Position numbers and translations under genes: made by a program. Below the pieces are notes generated by a model, which made no database searches, was not told the origin of the DNA, and saw only the letters and a list, made by a program, of their open reading frames with translations. From Macrostomum hystrix (Eukaryota; Platyhelminthes; Macrostomidae): DNA of 64,000 nt. Shown in pieces: positions 62,236 through 64,000 of the stretch (position 1 is the first letter of the stretch; the number at the start of each line of letters is the position of its first letter). The stretch spans positions 1,911,501 through 1,975,500 of the forward strand of contig CATNEN010000037.1 of the NCBI GenBank assembly GCA_950097015.1. The letters are read 5' to 3'.

Positions 62236-63945
62236 CCCCAAACATGTGACATACTGCATGTGGCACATCCCAAACATGTGACATACTGCATGTGGCACAT
62301 CCCAAACATGTGACATACTGCATGTGGCACATCCCAAACATGTGACATACTGCATGTGGCACATCCCATACAAGTGACATACTGCATGTGGCACATCCCA
62401 TACAAGTGACATACTCCATGTGGAACATCCCATACAAGTGACATACTGCATGTGGCACATCCCATACAAGTGACATACTGCATGTGGCACATCCCATACA
62501 AGTGACATACTGCATGTGGCACATCCCATACAAGTGACATACTGCATGTGGCACATCCCATACAAGTGACATACTGCATGTGGCACATCCCAAACATGTG
62601 ACATACTGCATGTGGCACATCCCAAACATGTGACATACTGCATGTGGCACATCCCATACAAGTGACATACTGCATGTGGCACATCCCATACAAGTGACAT
62701 ACTGCATGTGGCACATCCCATACAAGTGACATACTGCATGTGGCACATCCCATACAAGTGACATACTGCATGTGGCACATCCCATACAAGTGACATACTG
62801 CATGTGGCACATCCCATACAAGTGACATACTGCATGTGGCACATCCCATACAAGTGACATACTGCATGTGGCACATCCCATACAAGTGACATACTCCATG
62901 TGGAACATCCCATACAAGTGACATACTGCATGTGGCACATCCCATACAAGTGACATACTGCATGTGGCACATCCCATACAAGTGACATACTGCATGTGGC
63001 ACATCCCATACAAGTGACATACTGCATGTGGCACATCCCATACAAGTGACATACTGCATGTGGCACATCCCATACAAGTGACATACTGCATGTGGCACAT
63101 CCCAAACATGTGACATACTGCATGTGGCACATCCCAAACATGTGACATACTGCATGTGGCACATCCCAAACATGTGACATACTGCATGTGGCACATCCCA
63201 TACATGCGAAATAGAGCATGTGGCACATCCCATACAAGTGACATACTGCATGTGGCACATCCCATGCAAGTGACATACTGCATGTGGCACATCCCATACA
63301 AGTGACATACTGCATGTGGCACATCCCATACAAGTGACATACTGCATGTGGCACATCCCATACAAGTGACATACTGCATGTGGCACATCCCAAACATGTG
63401 ACATACTGCATGTGGCACATCCCAAACATGTGACATACTGCATGTGGCACATCCCAAACATGTGACATACTGCATGTGGCACATCCCATACATGCGAAAT
63501 AGAGCATGTGGCACATCCCATACAAGTGACATACTGCATGTGGCACATCCCATGCAAGTGACATACTGCATGTGGCACATCCCATACAAGTGACATACTG
63601 CATGTGGCACATCCCATACAAGTGACATACTGCATGTGGCACATCCCATACAAGTGACATACTGCATGTGGCACATCCCAAACATGTGACATACTGCATG
63701 TGGCACATCCCATACAAGTGACATACTCCATGTGGCACATCCCATACAAGTGACATACTGCATGTGGCACATCCCATACAAGTGACATACTGCATGTGGC
63801 ACATCCCATACAAGTGACATACTGCATGTGGCACATCCCATACAAGTGACATACTGCATGTGGCACATCCCATACAAGTGACATACTGCATGTGGCACAT
63901 CCCATACAAGTGACATACTGCATGTGGCACATCCCATACAAGGCA
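62236..63945. repeat. Minisatellite, 32-bp unit, about 53 copies
   Basis: Unit is TGACATACTGCATGTGGCAC plus ATCCCATACAAG, alternating with a CCCAAACATG version. ATGTGGCACAT in each unit is a perfect palindrome around one G. A rare ATGCGAAATAGAGCATG variant occurs at about 63204 and 63493, nine units apart, with the same neighbours, indicating a 289-base duplication. Three reverse frames stay open but are artefacts. Confidence 0.97.
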
Positions 63946-64000
63946 CATGCACATCCCATCGATAGAAAACAGAAACTTTGCCTTTTACTGGCTAGTACCT

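Noticed and set aside
62117-63959. Three overlapping long minus-strand frames with Cys/Met/His-rich repeats
   Set aside because: All three frames of a 32-bp array are open, so the repeated Cys-Met-Gly pattern is an artefact rather than a metal-binding protein.

Overview
This is a eukaryotic, almost certainly animal, nuclear window. Every confident gene is a spliced metazoan gene with GT-AG introns: a TASK-type potassium channel, the PP2A catalytic subunit, RACK1, Elongator subunit 4, a cholinesterase-like adhesion protein, a Tctex-type dynein light chain and an ankyrin protein. Exons are GC-richer than the AT-rich introns and flanks. About 25 kb (roughly 40%) is tandem repeat, nearly every array with its own unit. 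That density, with short exons, mariner and tRNA-derived SINEs, suggests an invertebrate such as a macrostomid flatworm, but the sequence alone cannot prove the species.

Layout. 1-97: last exon of a plus-strand gene resembling delta-COP. 2817-12791 (-): TASK-like K2P channel, five exons, two introns swollen by microsatellite and polypurine arrays. 12965-21215: arrays of 33, 40, about 14-17 and 21 bp, with one SINE. 21250-22472 (-): Tctex1-domain protein. 24588-25190: 23-bp array. 25787-31140 (-): PP2A catalytic subunit, four exons; a decayed mariner with about 200-bp inverted repeats sits in intron 1, and introns 2 and 3 each carry an array. 31700-35074 (+): RACK1, two exons, divergent from PP2A across a 560-bp shared intergenic region. 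35888-41407 (-): type II membrane, catalytically dead esterase-like (neurotactin-like) protein, six exons. 41926-49438 (-): ELP4, eight exons, with a 3.6-kb 20-bp array in one intron. 49500-53284: two arrays, the second (30 bp) open in several frames. 54005-57577 (-): putatively myristoylated ankyrin-repeat protein, with a 22-bp array in intron 2. 57578-62235: gene-poor, one SINE. 62236-63945: 32-bp array.

The genes are unrelated housekeeping and neuronal or membrane genes rather than a pathway. The unusual layer is the private minisatellite in nearly every large intron and spacer, several with short palindromic cores, and the SINE families found among them. Gene models were assembled by hand from splice signals and reading phase. 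All seven complete models close in frame.
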